A DNA stretch of 64,000 bases from Mycolicibacterium senegalense (GTDB lineage: Bacteria; Actinomycetota; Actinomycetes; Mycobacteriales; Mycobacteriaceae). A program made the position numbers and the translations under genes. Below the pieces are notes generated by a model, which saw only the letters and a program-made list of their open reading frames with translations, had not been told where the DNA came from and did no database searches. How positions within the stretch are numbered: position 1 is the first letter of the stretch; the number at the start of each line of letters is the position of its first letter. Below, piece by piece: positions 40,521 to 49,448 of this stretch. The stretch spans positions 4,958,417 to 5,022,416 of the forward strand of contig NZ_CP081000.1 in NCBI RefSeq assembly GCF_019645875.1, in the 5' to 3' direction.

Positions 40521-41639
40521 ATGACCGCCACCGACTCGTCGATCCGCCCATTCCGCATCGCCATTCCCGACGCCGACCTCGACGACCTCAAGGCCCGGCT
40601 GAATCGAACTCGATGGCCTGAGGCGGAATGTGTCGAGGACTGGAACCAGGGCATCCCGCTGGACTACACCAAGGAGCTGGCCGCCTACTGGGCCAACGAG
40701 TACGACTGGCACGCCCGGGAGGCCGCGCTGAACCGCTTCGACCACTTCACCACCGAGATCGACGGCCTGGACATCCATTTCATCCATCAGCGGTCCGGAC
40801 GCGAGGACGCTTTCCCGCTGGTCATCACCCACGGCTGGCCCGGATCCATCGTCGAATTCCACAAGGTGATCGAGCCGCTGACCGAGGCGGGATTCGACGT
40901 GGTGTGCCCGTCGCTGCCCGGGTACGGGTTCTCCGGCAAGCCCACTGCGACCGGCTGGGGCATCGAGAAGATCGCGCAGGCCTGGGACACCCTGATGACG
41001 CGGCTGGGCTACCAACGCTACGGCGCGCAGGGCGGCGACTGGGGTGCCGCGGTGACGACACAGATCGGCCGCAACGTCGGATCGTGCGTAGGCATCCACG
41101 TCAACATGCCGATCGCAGCGCCGCCGGCCGACGGCATCGGCGAGATGACCGAGGACCTGCAGAAAGCCCTGGCCCGCATCGACTACTACCGCAAATGGGA
41201 CTCGGGCTACATGAAGCAGCAGTCCACCCGCCCGCAGACCCTCGGCTACGGCCTGGTGGACTCCCCCGTCGGGCAGCTGGCCTGGATCGTGGAGAAGTTC
41301 TGGTCCTGGATGGACTGCGACGGAAATCCCGAGAACGTGGTGTCCAAGGACGAGATGCTCGACAACGTGATGCTGTACTGGCTCACCGCCTCGGCGGCCT
41401 CGTCGGCCCGGCTGTACTGGGAGAGCCACAGCACCTGGGGCGGCGGCGAATACGTCAGCCTGCCGACCGGGATCGCGTCGTTTCCCCTGGAGATCCTGCG
41501 GGCCCCGCGCAGCTGGTGCGAGACGGGCTACAACGTCACCCACTTCACCACGATGCCGCGCGGCGGGCACTTCGCGGCCTTCGAGCAGCCCGAGTTGTTC
41601 GTCGAGGATGTGTCGACCTTCTTCGACACCGTGCGCTGA
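40521..41639 (+). CDS. Epoxide hydrolase (EHN-type, microsomal-like)
   Basis: 372 aa. Seen: N-terminal EHN domain (FRIAIPDADLDDLKARLNRTRWPE), then alpha/beta-hydrolase fold with oxyanion motif HGWPGS, nucleophile Asp in GGDWGAAV, and the base His in RGGHFAAFEQPE near the C-terminus. It opens epoxides to diols; bacterial members detoxify or catabolise. Cytosolic. Divergent from LysR by 18 bp. The DUF1254 gene starts 17 bp after its stop. Confidence 0.88.
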   Translation: MTATDSSIRPFRIAIPDADLDDLKARLNRTRWPEAECVEDWNQGIPLDYTKELAAYWANEYDWHAREAALNRFDHFTTEIDGLDIHFIHQRSGREDAFPLVITHGWPGSIVEFHKVIEPLTEAGFDVVCPSLPGYGFSGKPTATGWGIEKIAQAWDTLMTRLGYQRYGAQGGDWGAAVTTQIGRNVGSCVGIHVNMPIAAPPADGIGEMTEDLQKALARIDYYRKWDSGYMKQQSTRPQTLGYGLVDSPVGQLAWIVEKFWSWMDCDGNPENVVSKDEMLDNVMLYWLTASAASSARLYWESHSTWGGGEYVSLPTGIASFPLEILRAPRSWCETGYNVTHFTTMPRGGHFAAFEQPELFVEDVSTFFDTVR

Positions 41640-41655
41640 GACTAGCGTCTTCGGT

Positions 41656-42963
41656 ATGGATCCTCTGGTGCGTGCGCGCGCTGTCCAGGCCGTCATCTGG
41701 GGTATGCCCGCCGTCAACTTCGAACTTCTGCGTGAGGCGGCGGCCGGAGTCGGCGCGGGCGACAACCAGGTGGTGTTCTGGTCCCGGCTGCCGGACTGGA
41801 AGAACCAGACCCTGACGCCCAACCCGGACACCCTCTACTTCTTCCCGTTCTACAACACCCAGGCCGGGCCGGTGGTGCTGGAAATACCTCCGGCCGAGGG
41901 CGGTTCGATCACCGGGTCGGTGGACAACGGCTGGCAGGAAGCACTCGAAGACGTCGGGCCCGCCGGCGTGGACAAGGGCAAGGGCGGCAAGTACCTGATC
42001 CTGCCTCCGGGGTACGACGGCGCCGTCCCCGACGGCCATATCCCGCTGCAATCGGCCACCTACACCGGCTTCGGGGCGTTGCGCGCCAACATCGCATCCA
42101 GTGACAACGCCGACGTCGCCGCGGCAGCCGCCTACGGCAACCGGATCAAGTGTCATCCGCTGTCCGAGCCGGAATCCACCAGCTTCATCGACGCCGCAGA
42201 TGCGGTGTACGACAGCACGATTCCCTACGGGTTCCGCTACTTCGAGCTGCTCGACCAGTTCGTGCAACGTGAGCCGTGGCTGCAACGGGACCGGGTGATG
42301 ATCTCGATGCTCGCTTCGATCGGCATCGAGCAGGGCAAGCTGTTCGAACCCGACGACGAGTTGAAGGCGGTGCTCGAGGCGGCCGCCGCCGAGGCACACG
42401 ACTGGCTCGACGCCAACTATCCGCGGTTCTTCACCTCGCCGTATTTCGAGGGGACCCACTGGGCCCTGCCCGCTTCACCCGAGGTGATCCAGGGCATGCA
42501 GACCGGATTCGCCGACCCGGCCGGCTACCCCGTCGACGACCGCGGAATCCTCTACTCCTTCATCTACTTCAGCGCCAAACACATTGGGCAGGGGCAGTTC
42601 TACGTGATGGCCATCGCCGATGCCGATGGGCAGGCGTTCGACGGAGCGGCCACCTATCGGCTGCGGGTGCCCGCCGACCCACCGGTCTCGCTCTACTGGT
42701 CGGCCACCGTCTACGACCGCGCCACCCACGCCCTGATCCGGGATCAACCGTACGGCAGCCGGTCATCGCACCGGCCTGACCTCGCCGTCAACCCGGACGG
42801 ATCCATCGACATATTTCTCGGCGCCGAAGCCCCGAAAGGCCGGGAATCCAACTGGATTCCGACAAACCCGGGCGGCCGATTCGAGGTGCTGTTCCGGTTG
42901 TACGGGCCGAAACCGGCCCTGTTCGACAAAACTTGGACACTGCCCGACATCGAAAAGCTCTAG
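41656..42963 (+). CDS. DUF1254/DUF1214-domain protein
   Basis: 435 aa from ATG 41656, after the hydrolase stop. Seen: NPDTLYFFPFYNTQAGPVVLEIPP and DKGKGGKYLILPPGYDG, hallmarks of DUF1254, and a C-terminal DUF1214-like half with YSFIYFSAKHIGQGQFY and PTNPGGRFEVLFRLYGPKP. The two domains are commonly found together. No enzyme activity is assigned to the family as far as I know. No signal peptide here. Likely in operon with the epoxide hydrolase. Confidence 0.82.
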   Translation: MDPLVRARAVQAVIWGMPAVNFELLREAAAGVGAGDNQVVFWSRLPDWKNQTLTPNPDTLYFFPFYNTQAGPVVLEIPPAEGGSITGSVDNGWQEALEDVGPAGVDKGKGGKYLILPPGYDGAVPDGHIPLQSATYTGFGALRANIASSDNADVAAAAAYGNRIKCHPLSEPESTSFIDAADAVYDSTIPYGFRYFELLDQFVQREPWLQRDRVMISMLASIGIEQGKLFEPDDELKAVLEAAAAEAHDWLDANYPRFFTSPYFEGTHWALPASPEVIQGMQTGFADPAGYPVDDRGILYSFIYFSAKHIGQGQFYVMAIADADGQAFDGAATYRLRVPADPPVSLYWSATVYDRATHALIRDQPYGSRSSHRPDLAVNPDGSIDIFLGAEAPKGRESNWIPTNPGGRFEVLFRLYGPKPALFDKTWTLPDIEKL

Positions 42964-42988
42964 CCGGCTCACACACACGCAGAGGGTG

Positions 42989-44830
42989 TCAGGCCAGGGA
43001 ATCGACCCAGGCCCGGTGCAGCGCGGCGTAGGCGCCGTCAGCGCGGCCGATCAACTCCGCCGGTGCCCCGTCCTCGACGATGCGGCCGTGCTCGAGCACC
43101 AGCACCCGGTCGGCGATCTGCACAGTGGACAGCCGGTGGGCGATCACCAGGGCGGTGCGGTCGGCCAGCACGGTTTCCAACGCGCGCTGCACCATTCGTT
43201 CGCTCGGGATGTCGAGGGACGACGTCGCCTCGTCGAGGATCAGCACCGCCGGATCCGCCAGGAACGCCCGGGCGAACGCCACCAGTTGACGCTGCCCCGC
43301 CGAGAGCCGGCCACCGCGCTTGGCCACATCGGTGTCATATCCCTCGGGCAGCGTCCCGATGAACCGGTCGGCTCCGACGGCAGCAGCCGCCGCCCGCACC
43401 TGGGCATCGGTGGCCCCGGGCCGCCCGAACCGGATGTTGTCGGCGACCGTGCCGGAGAACATGAAGTTCTCCTGGGTGACCATCACGACGTGGCGGCGCA
43501 GCTCGGACTGCGCCAGCTCACGCAGGTCGACGCCATCGAGCGTCACCGAACCGGCGGTCGGGTCGTAGAACCGGGCGATCAGCTTGGCGATGGTGGTTTT
43601 GCCGGCACCTGTGGTGCCCACCAGCGCCACGGTCTGACCGGCGGGCACCGAGAGCTCCAACCCGGGCAGCACCGGGCGGCCCGGCGTGTACTCGAACCGG
43701 ACGCCGTGAAACCCGATGTCGCCCTTGGGGTCCGGCAGCTCCACCGGCCGCTCCGGATCCGCGATGGCCGGCTGCTGCGCCAGCACCCCGGCCAACTTTT
43801 CCAGGGCCGAGGACGCCGACTGGAAAGTGTTGAAAAACTGCGAGATCTCCTGCATCGGCTCGAAGAACATCCGCAGGTACAGCAGGAACGCAGCCAGCGT
43901 GCCGATGGTCATCTCACCGTGCAGCACCCGGTAACCGCCGTAGAGCAACACCACCCCGGTGGTCAGGTTGCCGACCAGCTTGACCCCGGGCATGAAGACG
44001 GCCAGCAGTTTGAAGGTCTTCTCGTTGATGGCCCGGTACCCGTCGGCGACGTCGTCGAAGATCTCCTGATTGCGCGGCTCACGCCGGTAAGCCTGCACGG
44101 CCTTGATGCCGGTCATGGTCTCGACGAACTGCACGATGACCAACGCAGCGCTCTCGCGCACCAGGCGGTAGGTCTTGGCCGACTCGTTGCGGAACCACCA
44201 CACCAGGGCCACCAGGATCGGGAACGCGGCCAGGCACATCAGGCCCAGCCGCCAGTCGAGCGCCACCAACAGGACCGCTGTGCCGAACAGCGTCAGCACC
44301 GCAGTGATCAGGCTGTCGAATCCGGTTTCCAGCATGTCCTGGATGGCCTCGACGTCATTGGTGGACCGGCTCACCACACGGCCCGACGTGTAGCGGTCAT
44401 GGAAAGCCACATCGAGCTTGCCGAAATGGCGGAACACGCGACGCCGCAGCTCCAGCAGCACCCGCTGGCCGATGCGTCCCGAGCGGCGCAGGAAGAACAT
44501 CCGGCTGACCGCTTGCACGATCACCACCGCGCACAGCGTGCCGACGATCAGCATCAGTTCGCGGGCCGGGCCGCCCTGAAGAATCGGCGGGATGCCGCGG
44601 TCGATACCGCGCTGCACCAGGATCGGAACCGACAGCCGGGCAGCGTTTTCCACGATGACCACCAGCGCCAGTACCGCGACCGTCCAACGGTACGGGCGCA
44701 GCAACGAGAACAGCAGCTCACGGGCCTCACGCCGGCGGGGCACGCTCTCATCGATCGGCAGAGCGGAATTGCCGAGCGCACTGTCGGACTCGTCATCCAC
44801 CACCTGGCCGCGCCATTCGGTCGTCGTCAT
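42989..44830 (-). CDS. ABC exporter half-transporter (second gene of a pair)
   Basis: 613 aa. Seen: six membrane helices in the first ~330 residues, then an ATPase with Walker A GTTGAGKTTIAK, signature LSAGQRQLV, Walker B ILDEATSSLD (with the catalytic Glu) and H-loop IAHRLSTV. The site is consensus. It overlaps the partner gene by 4 bp, and a heterodimer of the Rv1272c/Rv1273c type is inferred. Exports or imports hydrophobic compounds or lipids across the inner membrane. Confidence 0.88.
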   Translation of the reverse strand: MTTTEWRGQVVDDESDSALGNSALPIDESVPRRREARELLFSLLRPYRWTVAVLALVVIVENAARLSVPILVQRGIDRGIPPILQGGPARELMLIVGTLCAVVIVQAVSRMFFLRRSGRIGQRVLLELRRRVFRHFGKLDVAFHDRYTSGRVVSRSTNDVEAIQDMLETGFDSLITAVLTLFGTAVLLVALDWRLGLMCLAAFPILVALVWWFRNESAKTYRLVRESAALVIVQFVETMTGIKAVQAYRREPRNQEIFDDVADGYRAINEKTFKLLAVFMPGVKLVGNLTTGVVLLYGGYRVLHGEMTIGTLAAFLLYLRMFFEPMQEISQFFNTFQSASSALEKLAGVLAQQPAIADPERPVELPDPKGDIGFHGVRFEYTPGRPVLPGLELSVPAGQTVALVGTTGAGKTTIAKLIARFYDPTAGSVTLDGVDLRELAQSELRRHVVMVTQENFMFSGTVADNIRFGRPGATDAQVRAAAAAVGADRFIGTLPEGYDTDVAKRGGRLSAGQRQLVAFARAFLADPAVLILDEATSSLDIPSERMVQRALETVLADRTALVIAHRLSTVQIADRVLVLEHGRIVEDGAPAELIGRADGAYAALHRAWVDSLA

Positions 44831-46722
44831 CGACGCTGCACCTCCGCACCGAAGCGCGGCGGCTCGCCCGCCTCGTCGATGGCCGCACGTTCATCATGCC
44901 CGCGCTGCAACCGGCCCAATTCCTCGTCGTCCTCCCACTCGCAACTGCGCTCACACGCGTCGTCGAGTTGGTCGTCGGCGGCCAGCAGGTAGCGGTATTG
45001 CGGTACCCGCGCCAGCAGTTGGGCGTGCGTTCCGATGTGGGTGATGGTGCCGTTCTGCAGCAGCGCCACCTTGTCGGCCAGCAGCACCGTCGAGGCGCGG
45101 TGCGCGACGATGACGCCCGTGACCCCGCGCAGCACCCGGCCCAGCGCCTCGGTGACCACCGCCTCGGTGTGCACGTCCAGCGCGGACAGGGTGTCATCGA
45201 GCACCAGGATCTTGGGTGCGGCCAGGATCGCCCGCGCCAGCGAAAGACGTTGGCGCTGCCCACCGGACAGGCTCATACCCTGCTCGCCGATGCGGGTGTC
45301 CAGCCCGAACGGCAGGTCGTAGACGAACTGCGCGGCCGCGACCTCGACGGCCTGCTCCAACTGCGCGTCGGTCGCGTCCGCCCGTCCGAGCCGCAGATTC
45401 TCGGCCACCGACATCGAGAACAACGTCGGATCCTCGAATGCGGTGGCCACCGTCTGCCGCAGCGCCGGCAGGCTGAGCTCCCGGATGTCGCGACCGTCGA
45501 TCAGGATCTGACCTTCGGTGACGTCGTAGAGCCGCGAGAACAGCGCGGCGAGAACCGATTTGCCCGAACCCGTCGCCCCGACCAGCGCCAGCGTCTGCCC
45601 GGGCTCGACCACCGCATCGACATGTCGCAAAGCCCAGTCATCTCCGTCGGGAAACTTGAAACCCACATCTCGCAGCTCCAGCCGGCCACCCCGCGGCGGT
45701 CGGGACACCGGGCCGTCGGCGATCTCGACCGGGGCGTCGAAGATCTCGGCGATGCGGTTGGCGGCGGTGAACGACTCCTGCGTCATCGACAGCAGGAACC
45801 CGAGCGAGGCGATGGGCCACACCAACGACAGCATCATCGTGATGAAGGCGACCAGCGTGCCCATGGTGACGTAGCCGTGGCCCGCCGCATACGCACCGAA
45901 ACCCAGCACCACGATCAGCGTGAGATTCGGGATCACCTCCAGCAGCGTCCAGAACTTCGCCGAGACGCTCACCCTGGCGAACTGGGTGTCGTACAGCTGG
46001 GTGGCCTGCTCGTCGAACCGGTCGAAGACGTAATCCTCCCGGCCGAATGCCTTGACCACCCGAAGCCCGAGCGCGGCCTCCTCGACATGGGTTGCCACGT
46101 GGCCCGTCTGGTCCTGCGCCAGCCGCGACAACCGGGTGTACTCGCGCTCGAAATGCAAGACGGTGGCGGCGATGGGCACGATCGACACCAGCACCACCAC
46201 ACCCAGCGGCCAGTACATGGCCAGCAGGATCGACGTCACCACGATGATCTGCAGCGCGTTGAGGATCAGGAACACCAGCCCGAAGGACAGGAACCGGCGG
46301 ATGGTCGACAGATCGTTCATCACCCGCGACAGCAGCTGCCCGGACTGCCAGCGGCCGTGGAAGCTCATCGGCAGAATCTGCAGCCGGGCGTAGAGATCCT
46401 TACGGATGTCGGCCTCAACCCCCATGGTGGCGCGGGCGACCATCCAGCGCCGGATGAACCACAGCACCGCCTCAGAGATGCCGACCGCCACCGCGGCCGA
46501 ACCCAGCACCCACAGCCCGTGCTGATCCTGATGGCGCACCGGACCGTCGATCACGGCCTTCGTCATCAGTGGGATCGCCACCGTCGCGGCCAGGCTGACC
46601 ACCGCGACCACGACCATCACGATCCAGCGGGCCCGATACGGCAACAGGTAAGGCAACAGCCGCCGCAGATCTGAACTGGTCCGGATCCGCTTCGGAGACG
46701 GGGCGATCGCGGGGTGACTCAC
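44827..46722 (-). CDS. ABC exporter half-transporter with degenerate Walker B (first gene of the pair)
   Basis: 631 aa, the same length I remember for M. tuberculosis Rv1272c. Seen: six membrane helices, Walker A GATGSGKSVLA, signature LSGGQRQRLSLAR, but Walker B reads VLDDTLSALD, with Asp where the catalytic Glu is expected; H-loop VAHRASTV. Such an asymmetric partner is typical of heterodimeric exporters, where only one site hydrolyses fast. The C-terminal tail is acidic (CEWEDDEELG). Confidence 0.88.
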   Translation of the reverse strand: MSHPAIAPSPKRIRTSSDLRRLLPYLLPYRARWIVMVVVAVVSLAATVAIPLMTKAVIDGPVRHQDQHGLWVLGSAAVAVGISEAVLWFIRRWMVARATMGVEADIRKDLYARLQILPMSFHGRWQSGQLLSRVMNDLSTIRRFLSFGLVFLILNALQIIVVTSILLAMYWPLGVVVLVSIVPIAATVLHFEREYTRLSRLAQDQTGHVATHVEEAALGLRVVKAFGREDYVFDRFDEQATQLYDTQFARVSVSAKFWTLLEVIPNLTLIVVLGFGAYAAGHGYVTMGTLVAFITMMLSLVWPIASLGFLLSMTQESFTAANRIAEIFDAPVEIADGPVSRPPRGGRLELRDVGFKFPDGDDWALRHVDAVVEPGQTLALVGATGSGKSVLAALFSRLYDVTEGQILIDGRDIRELSLPALRQTVATAFEDPTLFSMSVAENLRLGRADATDAQLEQAVEVAAAQFVYDLPFGLDTRIGEQGMSLSGGQRQRLSLARAILAAPKILVLDDTLSALDVHTEAVVTEALGRVLRGVTGVIVAHRASTVLLADKVALLQNGTITHIGTHAQLLARVPQYRYLLAADDQLDDACERSCEWEDDEELGRLQRGHDERAAIDEAGEPPRFGAEVQRR

Positions 46723-46758
46723 TGGATCAATCTTCCCATCAGGGGCAAACGATTAACC

Positions 46759-48648
46759 TCACGCGGCGGGGACCTCCTCGGAGAACTGCGTGTCGTACAG
46801 CTCGGCGTAGCGACCGCCGCGGGCCAGCAGCTCGCGATGGGTGCCGCGTTCGACGATGCGACCGCCCTCGACGACCAGGATGAGATCGGCGGCCCGGACC
46901 GTCGACAACCGGTGCGCGATGACGAGCGACGTCCGGCCGCCCAGCGCCTCGGCGAGGGCCTGCTGCACGGCGGCCTCCGAGGCCGAGTCCAGCGACGCAG
47001 TCGCCTCATCGAGCACCACCACCCGTGATCGTCCCAACAGCAGGCGCGCGATGGTCAACCGCTGCCGCTGCCCTCCGGACAGACGGTATCCGCGCTCACC
47101 GACAACGGTGTCCAAGCCGTCCGGCATCGCCGCCACCACCTCATCGAGCCGGGCCCGGCGCAGCGCCTCCCAGAGTTGGTCCTCGGAAGCGTCCGGCGCC
47201 GCCAGGAGCAGGTTGGCCCGGATCGACTCGTGGAACAGATGCCCGTCCTGGGTCACCATGCCGACGGTGTCTTTGAGCGACGCGAACGTCACGTCCCGCA
47301 CGTCGGCGCCGTTGAGCTTGATCGAACCGGAGTCGACGTCATAGAGCCGGGCCACCAGCGAGGCGATGGTTGACTTGCCGGCCCCCGACGATCCGACCAG
47401 GGCCACCATCTGACCGGGCTCGGCCGTGAACGAAATGCCGTGCAGCACCTCGTCGCCACCGCGGTCGTCCAGCGTCGCGACCTCTTCCAGCGAGGCCAGC
47501 GACACCTTGTCCGCCGACGGGTAGGAGAACCTCACCCTGTCGAACTCGACCCGGACGGCGCCGGCCGGTACCTCGGCAGCGTCAGGCTCTTCGGCGATCA
47601 GCGGCACCAGGTCCAGCACCTCGAAGACCCGCTCGAACGACACCAGCGCGCTGGCGATCTCGACCCGCGCGTTGGCCAGCGCGGTCAGCGGCGCATACAG
47701 CCGGGTCAGCAGCAGCGCGAGCGATACGACCGCGCCGGCCTGCAACTGCCCGCCGATCGCCAGCACCCCGCCCAGCCCGTAGACCAATGCCAGGGCCAGC
47801 GCCGACATCAGCGTCAGCGAGTTCATGAACGTCGACTGCAACATGGCCGTACGCACCCCGATGTCACGCACTCGGTCGGCACGCACCGCGAACTCACGCG
47901 ACTCGTTGTCCGGGCTGCCGAACAGCTTGACCAGCGTGGCGCCCGGGGCCGAGAACCGTTCGGTCATCTGAGTGTTCATCGTGGCGTTGTGTGCGGCCGC
48001 CTCACGGGACAACCCGGCCATCCGGGCACCGATGCGCCGGGCCGGCAGCACGAACAACGGCAGCAGCGCCAGCGACAACAGCGTGATCTGCCAGGAGATG
48101 CTGAGCATCACCACCAGCGTCAGCGTCAGGGTCACGACGTTGGCGACGATGCCCGAGAGCGTGTCCGAGAATGCTCGCTGGGCTCCGATCACGTCGTTGC
48201 CCAACCGGCTGACCAGGGCACCGGTCCTGGTGCGCGTGAAGAACGCCACGGGCATGCGCTGCACGTGGTCGAACACCGCGGTGCGCAGATCCAGGATCAG
48301 GCCTTCGCCGATGTTCGACGACAACCACCTGGTCAAAAGGGCCACCCCGGCCTCGGCGAGCGCCACCGCCGCGATCACCGCGGCCAGGACCACGACCGTC
48401 GACGCCGGCCCGCCCTGGGTGATCGCGTCGACCACCCGGCCGGCCAGCACCGGCGTCGTCACCGTCAGGAGCGCACTGACCACGCTGATCGCGACGAACC
48501 AGCCCAGCCTGCGGTGGTGGCGGGCGGAGAACCGCCAGATCCGCGACAACAGCTTCCGATCGGCCAGCGCGCGCAGGTCACCCTCCCGAGCGTGGGCCTG
48601 CCGATACAGCGACTGCCTGGCCACCGTTTCCATACTCATGCGCATCAC
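46759..48648 (-). CDS. ABC exporter half-transporter, third copy
   Basis: 629 aa; start is one of GTG 48648, ATG 48645, 48639 or 48633, undecided. Seen: six membrane helices, Walker A GSSGAGKSTIA, signature LSGGQRQRLTIAR, Walker B VVLDEATASLD and H-loop IAHRLSTV, all consensus, so it could form a homodimer. It ends 36 bp upstream of the heterodimeric pair and may be co-transcribed with it. Divergent from prrA; the ~75-bp gap shows no clear operator. Confidence 0.85.
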   Translation of the reverse strand: MMRMSMETVARQSLYRQAHAREGDLRALADRKLLSRIWRFSARHHRRLGWFVAISVVSALLTVTTPVLAGRVVDAITQGGPASTVVVLAAVIAAVALAEAGVALLTRWLSSNIGEGLILDLRTAVFDHVQRMPVAFFTRTRTGALVSRLGNDVIGAQRAFSDTLSGIVANVVTLTLTLVVMLSISWQITLLSLALLPLFVLPARRIGARMAGLSREAAAHNATMNTQMTERFSAPGATLVKLFGSPDNESREFAVRADRVRDIGVRTAMLQSTFMNSLTLMSALALALVYGLGGVLAIGGQLQAGAVVSLALLLTRLYAPLTALANARVEIASALVSFERVFEVLDLVPLIAEEPDAAEVPAGAVRVEFDRVRFSYPSADKVSLASLEEVATLDDRGGDEVLHGISFTAEPGQMVALVGSSGAGKSTIASLVARLYDVDSGSIKLNGADVRDVTFASLKDTVGMVTQDGHLFHESIRANLLLAAPDASEDQLWEALRRARLDEVVAAMPDGLDTVVGERGYRLSGGQRQRLTIARLLLGRSRVVVLDEATASLDSASEAAVQQALAEALGGRTSLVIAHRLSTVRAADLILVVEGGRIVERGTHRELLARGGRYAELYDTQFSEEVPAA

Positions 48649-48724
48649 CGTAAAACCTGAACAATTATTGAGGTCAAAGACTTCCCTGGGTGCCTACGCG
48701 ATTCGCCGCCCGTCATCGGGCAAG

Positions 48725-49444
48725 ATGGCGGGCATGGATAGCGCTACCGGTGGCATGGCCTCGCCCCGGGTCCTCGTCGTAGACGACGACCCCGACGTGC
48801 TCGCCTCGCTGGAACGCGGGCTGCGGCTGTCCGGGTTCACCGTCTCGACGGCCGTGGACGGAGCCGAGGCGCTGCGCAGCGCCACCGAGACCCGCCCGGA
48901 CGCGATCGTGCTCGACATCAACATGCCCGTCCTCGACGGCGTGAGCGTGGTGACCGCGCTGCGCGCGATGGACAACGACGTGCCGGTCTGCGTGCTCTCG
49001 GCCCGCAGCAGCGTCGACGACCGCGTGGCCGGCCTGGAAGCCGGCGCCGACGATTACCTGGTCAAACCGTTCGTGCTGCAAGAACTGGTGGCCCGGGTCA
49101 AGGCCCTGCTGCGCCGCCGCGGCGCGTCGGCCACCTTCTCCTCGGAGACCATCCAGGTCGGACCGCTCGAAGTCGACATCCCGGGCCGGCGCGCCCGCGT
49201 CAACGGTGTGGACGTGGACCTGACCAAGCGCGAGTTCGACCTGCTGGCTGTGCTGGCCGAGCACAAGACCGCCGTGCTGTCCCGCGCGCAGTTGCTGGAA
49301 CTGGTCTGGGGCTACGACTTCGCCGCCGACACCAACGTGGTCGACGTGTTCATCGGCTACCTGCGCCGCAAACTCGAAGCCGGCGGCGCGCCGCGACTGC
49401 TGCACACCGTCCGCGGGGTCGGATTCGTTCTCAGGACGCAATAG
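48725..49444 (+). CDS. prrA: Two-component response regulator PrrA
   Basis: 239 aa from ATG 48725, matching the MxGMD start of M. tuberculosis PrrA; ATG 48734 is an alternative. Seen: receiver domain with DDD near the N-terminus, the phospho-acceptor Asp in IVLDINMPVLDG and Lys in YLVKPF, then an OmpR-type winged helix (VDLTKREFDLLAVLAEH ... VDVFIGYLRRKLE). It is highly similar to the essential mycobacterial PrrA, which answers nitrogen, oxygen and intracellular cues. prrB starts 4 bp downstream. Confidence 0.95.
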   Translation: MAGMDSATGGMASPRVLVVDDDPDVLASLERGLRLSGFTVSTAVDGAEALRSATETRPDAIVLDINMPVLDGVSVVTALRAMDNDVPVCVLSARSSVDDRVAGLEAGADDYLVKPFVLQELVARVKALLRRRGASATFSSETIQVGPLEVDIPGRRARVNGVDVDLTKREFDLLAVLAEHKTAVLSRAQLLELVWGYDFAADTNVVDVFIGYLRRKLEAGGAPRLLHTVRGVGFVLRTQ

Positions 49445-49448
49445 CGAC

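Noticed and set aside
40503..41831. 762-aa open frame continuing LysR upstream on the minus strand
   Set aside because: The extra part is the antisense of the epoxide hydrolase; LysR begins at ATG 40502 with the canonical helix-turn-helix.
42986..46674. Very long plus-strand open frames (668 and 592 aa) opposite the ABC exporters
   Set aside because: Arg/His/Gln-rich composition with no domain; typical of antisense frames in high-GC DNA opposite real genes with intact motifs.
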